This document shows positions 61,311-64,000 of a DNA stretch of 64,000 bases, piece after piece. Numbering within the stretch: position 1 is the stretch's first letter; every line of letters begins with the position of its first letter. The position numbers and the translations under genes are program-made. Source of the DNA: JAUVXJ01 sp964433755 (GTDB lineage Bacteria > Chloroflexota > Anaerolineae > UBA7937 > B3-Chlor); contig CAYSSR010000002.1 of assembly GCA_964433755.1 (NCBI GenBank), positions 248,001 to 312,000 of the forward strand. The letters are read 5' to 3'. Below the pieces are notes generated by a model that saw only the letters and a list, made by a program, of their open reading frames with translations, made no database searches and had not been told where the DNA came from.

Positions 61311-61385
61311 GAGGGAGTGGACAGCGGGGCTGTCCACTCCCTCAGCGGTATGTTCGCGTGGGGCCAGCAGAAGCACTGGCCCCAC
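61311..61385. terminator. Two tandem perfect hairpins downstream of the protease gene
   Basis: Stem 1: 15 bp, GAGGGAGTGGACAGC with a 3-base loop (61311-61343). Stem 2: 10 bp, GTGGGGCCAG/CTGGCCCCAC with an 8-base loop (61358-61385). They sit 15-90 bases after the protease stop. No T-run follows, but the strength suggests 3'-end formation or mRNA protection. Confidence 0.55.
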
Positions 61386-61399
61386 AGGCATTGGGGGAC

Positions 61400-62707
61400 C
61401 TACCCTGTTACGAAGGGTACGAAGGTCCTAAGATCCAGACCACCAGTGGTAAGGACGAATCGGGCGGTCACCGTTTTGTCGGAGTCCACGATGACACTTA
61501 TCGACTCGCTGTCGCCAGCTACGTCACCATCCCATCCAGCGAACTCGTAGCCGTCCACGGGTACCGCAGTAAGCATCACCTCGGTGCCCGACTCACACCC
61601 GTCCACCACGCAGGCCAGGGGCTCGGAGAGGATGGCGCCGCCACCTGTGGGTGCTACGCTGGGGTAGAGGTGGTAGGAGGGCAAAGGTACCTCGACGATG
61701 GGAACGTAGGCGTAGTCGTCGATCCCACACTCACCGTACGCTATCTTGAACCAACCGTTCTCGCCCCAACCTCTGCCCCAGCTATTCTTCGCGATCCAGT
61801 AGCCCTCCTCATCGTCGTAACCAACCACGGTGACAGCGTGGCCACCTTCCAGCGTGCCTGTGGTGTGCCGGTAGACGCCTCCCTCGTAAGTCCAGAAATC
61901 CGAGTAGACCAGCATGGTCGCCTCGAAAGGTCCACTATCAGCCAGTGCCTGCTTCATATCGTCCGAGTTGGTCAGCCCGACCCACTCAGTGAGGCGTGTG
62001 ACCCGATTCTGCCAGTCGGGACACAACCTGCACGTCTGATCAGACGTGTCGTAGGGGTAGCATGGCTCCTCAGTGATGCCTACGTCACGAGCGGCATTCA
62101 GCGCTGCAAAGGGGGTCCAGCCGGTAGCGCAGCTACTGCCTGAGTTACAGAAGAACAGGTGCGCCTCCGAAAGGTCGGGGTTGAGAGCGGGACTGCCCAA
62201 TGCAATCTCCAGACGGGACTCGATGGCCCCGACGGTGGCGAAGGCCACGCAGGATCCGCAGGCACTCTGGTTCCGGATGCCAGTCGTCCAGTTTTCACCA
62301 TCCACGTCCCGCCAATCGAGCCTGGCCGGATAGCCGTAGCTGGCAGAGAGCTTCACGCCAGCCTCGCTGGCCTGCTCCTTCTCCCACTCCGTCACCTCCA
62401 TCGGCACACCCAGCAGCCCAACCAGGTCTTCAGGACCCGATTCCAGCAGCGGGGGCTCGGTGGAGGGCAAAGAGTCTTCGTCGCCGAGTGAGATGGTCTG
62501 GGTGACGGTGGTGCCGACAGTATCCGTCGGGGTAGACGAGGCGAAGAGGGTAGTGGTAATGGTTTCCGGTTGCCAGAGCGTATCCTCGGGGCACCCGGTC
62601 GGCTCAGGCGACTCCGTCTGCGCCATAGCAGGAACCTGCAAGACCACACTGACGCCTGTAGCCAGCAGAACCGCCACGACTAGAACTAGAGTTGACTTGA
62701 TTCTCAC
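61400..62707 (-). CDS. Secreted C1 (papain-like) cysteine protease
   Basis: 435 aa, GTG start, signal peptide in residues 1-30. Thr/Ser/Pro-rich stretch, then RLDWRDVDGENWTTGIRNQ leading to the catalytic Cys in CGSCVAFATVGAIESR near residue 152, His in GGHAVTVVGYDDEEGYW near residue 270, and Asn in AKNSWGRGWGENGW. A C-terminal InlB/Flg-type repeat module (LTAVPVDGYEFAGWDGDVAG) ends the protein and may mediate surface attachment. Controlled by a c-di-GMP riboswitch. Confidence 0.92.
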   Translation of the reverse strand: MRIKSTLVLVVAVLLATGVSVVLQVPAMAQTESPEPTGCPEDTLWQPETITTTLFASSTPTDTVGTTVTQTISLGDEDSLPSTEPPLLESGPEDLVGLLGVPMEVTEWEKEQASEAGVKLSASYGYPARLDWRDVDGENWTTGIRNQSACGSCVAFATVGAIESRLEIALGSPALNPDLSEAHLFFCNSGSSCATGWTPFAALNAARDVGITEEPCYPYDTSDQTCRLCPDWQNRVTRLTEWVGLTNSDDMKQALADSGPFEATMLVYSDFWTYEGGVYRHTTGTLEGGHAVTVVGYDDEEGYWIAKNSWGRGWGENGWFKIAYGECGIDDYAYVPIVEVPLPSYHLYPSVAPTGGGAILSEPLACVVDGCESGTEVMLTAVPVDGYEFAGWDGDVAGDSESISVIVDSDKTVTARFVLTTGGLDLRTFVPFVTG

Positions 62708-62742
62708 TTTCGCCCCACCCCCGTCGAGACAATGGTGGGGAC

Positions 62743-62790
62743 GAAAGAAAACGCGCTCTCAACCACGGTGCCAAAGGGAAAAAGAGCGCG
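62743..62790 (-). terminator. Terminator after the c-di-GMP riboswitch
   Basis: Minus strand CGCGCTCT (62790-62783) / AGAGCGCG (62759-62752), followed by TTTTCTTTC. It lies 24 bases after the aptamer and 36 bases before the protease start. Confidence 0.8.
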
Positions 62791-62814
62791 CTGAATAGCT
62801 AGCTTTTCTTCGGA

Positions 62815-62893
62815 GGCAACCCGGCCACCATAGTTCGCTCAGAACCGTAGGCCCGTGGCTTTGCGTCCCCACCTTTCGATGGGTTTGCCTTTA
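62815..62893 (-). ncRNA. c-di-GMP-I (GEMM) riboswitch upstream of the protease
   Basis: Minus strand shows the GEMM consensus: GGCAAACC, a GAAA tetraloop hairpin, GGGACGCAAAGCCACGGG, CCTA, a second hairpin with TATGGT tetraloop-receptor element, and GGCCGGGTTGCC closing P1. Class I aptamers bind c-di-GMP at nanomolar or lower affinity. With the terminator downstream it would control protease transcription by second messenger level. Confidence 0.93.
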
Positions 62894-62968
62894 TCACCGA
62901 CTTACTGTTAAGGTCTTGCCTGTGAACTGATCCGCGTCAGCACCCCGTAAAGGACGCCGACTGGTATC

Positions 62969-64000
62969 TCACGCTTGAGCTCTCGTCGTCAACGGCACGT
63001 GGCTCTGCTGCAGCGATCCACTGGTCACGGAGAGGATCACCTGCACATCGACAGACATGCCCCCGGCGTCTACGGTTATCGTCCCTGCGTGAATCCCTTC
63101 AGCGGTCGGGAAGCCCTCCAAGTAGACCACCACGGTCGATTGGCCGGATCCGGCAGCCTGGCTCAGCTTGATCCAGTCTTGATCGGCGCTGGCAGTCCAG
63201 TTGGCCCAGGTGTCGATGTGCACCCCGTTCCCGGCCGGCACCGTGGGCGCAGAACCCTGCATAGAGAGAAACACCAACGAATCGGGCGACACCCTCAAAG
63301 GCAGATCGAGGTAGATGCTGTCGCGGCTCTCGAGCACGGTCGAGCCCCGCCTGATCTGAGCAAGCACCGTAGCGGGTGATCCATCGCCGGTGGACAACGT
63401 CCATGCCTTGTCAGAGGAGAAGGGTTCCCAGGCCGACCAAGTCTCGCCTGCGTTGCGGAACCTCATCTCCGTCGCCCAGTCCTGGCCATACACGTACAGG
63501 TCAACGGAGAGGCTGGCCGTTGACCACGCCTCTCCGTCGACCACCACAGGGTAGAAGGCATTTCCTTGTACGCCGTTCCGAGCCCCAAGATCAAGGGTCC
63601 AGTAGTGGTAGTAATACGCGCTGCCAGAGAAGGCATAGCCCCCTCCCGCCTCGCGGAAATCCACACTCAGCATGTTGTCCCTGTGACCGGGGCTATTCAT
63701 CCAGGCATCGACCACCGCCCCAGACGACGTGTACCCCGCTGCGACGTTCTCGCCAAGATACGTATGGTTCAGGTACCCTGCATTCTCGATCCTGGTGACC
63801 CAGTCTGGTTCGCCAGAGCACGTGTGGGCGAAGCAGTCGTGGTTGGCCATCCAGTCGCTGTGAAACTGCGCAGAGTCCATCAACTCTGAGGCCGCCTTCA
63901 GGGGCGGCAGCCCCCGACTCAGCCGTCTCACGTTTGTGAGACGGACCAGTGCGTGCCCCTGAGGCTCGTCGGGCGCCCCTGCACCCGCACTGACACTGAC
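62969..64000 (-). CDS. Secreted CAP/SCP domain protein with BACON domain (5' end missing)
   Basis: The frame stays open to the window edge, so the N-terminus and signal peptide are cut off; about 343 codons are visible. CAP domain: LVRLTNVRRLSRGLPPLK, HSDWMANHDCFAHTC, TYLGENVAAGY, WMNSPGHRDNML (metal-binding His and Glu). After a middle domain comes a BACON-like domain (WIKLSQAAGSGQSTVVVYLE) and a short tail. BACON domains are associated with carbohydrate or protein binding. Gene lies upstream of the riboswitch and the protease, same strand. Confidence 0.85.
   Translation of the reverse strand, partial: VSVSAGAGAPDEPQGHALVRLTNVRRLSRGLPPLKAASELMDSAQFHSDWMANHDCFAHTCSGEPDWVTRIENAGYLNHTYLGENVAAGYTSSGAVVDAWMNSPGHRDNMLSVDFREAGGGYAFSGSAYYYHYWTLDLGARNGVQGNAFYPVVVDGEAWSTASLSVDLYVYGQDWATEMRFRNAGETWSAWEPFSSDKAWTLSTGDGSPATVLAQIRRGSTVLESRDSIYLDLPLRVSPDSLVFLSMQGSAPTVPAGNGVHIDTWANWTASADQDWIKLSQAAGSGQSTVVVYLEGFPTAEGIHAGTITVDAGGMSVDVQVILSVTSGSLQQSHVPLTTRAQA

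Noticed and set aside
1..64000. CRISPR arrays, insertion sequences, integrases, rRNA genes
   Set aside because: No regularly spaced repeats, transposase or integrase motifs, or rRNA-like stretches were seen.

Overview
This 64 kb window is dense, high-GC bacterial chromosome with no rRNA, phage, insertion sequence or CRISPR array. The content (tungstate import and pterin cofactor genes, a selenocysteine tRNA, corrinoid methyltransferases, oxygen-sensitive radical SAM enzymes, a Moco-family riboswitch and a c-di-GMP riboswitch) points to an anaerobic or facultative bacterium. A Chloroflexota (Anaerolineae-like) origin is my inference from the gene mix, not something the sequence proves.

Positions 1-13.6 kb form a tungsten/molybdenum cofactor region. 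A B12-binding-type radical SAM gene opens the window. A tungstate ABC operon (tupB-tupC-tupA, minus strand) has a promoter, a Moco/Tuco riboswitch and a terminator in front of it. It lies between two same-direction tRNA-Sec sequences: a good selC with its own promoter at 4823-4918, and a diverged copy with anticodon CCA at 1480-1574. A second riboswitch-controlled operon carries moaA-moaC-moaD-moaE-moeA-mog and a molybdenum/tungsten storage-like protein. Between the two operons are a TiaS-like gene and a DUF134 regulator pair with a palindromic operator. A DedA gene and a biotin-synthase-like radical SAM gene follow.

Positions 13.6-35.1 kb are mostly housekeeping: holB and ricT, a PHP phosphoesterase, glyS, a MazG-like gene and recO, a TolB-like lipoprotein, arfB, a cupin, a CrtI-like oxidoreductase, a ribbon-helix-helix protein, a PP2C-like/propeller membrane protein, tsaD, a histidine kinase/response regulator pair, a patatin, degV and pcrA.

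Positions 35.5-58.9 kb are a large catabolic locus around a GntR/FCD regulator with divergent promoters at 51.6-51.7 kb. Leftward runs a run of about 15 genes: two SDRs, a hydroxyacyl-CoA-dehydrogenase-family enzyme, an HpcH aldolase, a 2-hydroxyacid dehydrogenase, a metallo-beta-lactamase-fold hydrolase, a DUF4432 epimerase-like protein, an Rbs-type sugar importer, two URO-D-type methyltransferases, a DUF6282 protein, a corrinoid protein and a pterin methyltransferase. Rightward are a zinc dehydrogenase, a class II aldolase and an FGGY kinase, then a GlcD/GlcF-like oxidase pair. My reading is import and demethylation of an O-methylated sugar or polyol, with the methyl group going through a corrinoid protein to tetrahydrofolate and the carbon skeleton split by aldolases. 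This is the most likely novel system here.

Positions 59-64 kb hold an isc operon (iscR-iscS-iscU), then a secreted papain-like protease behind a c-di-GMP-I riboswitch and terminator, and a CAP/BACON secreted protein that runs off the window edge.
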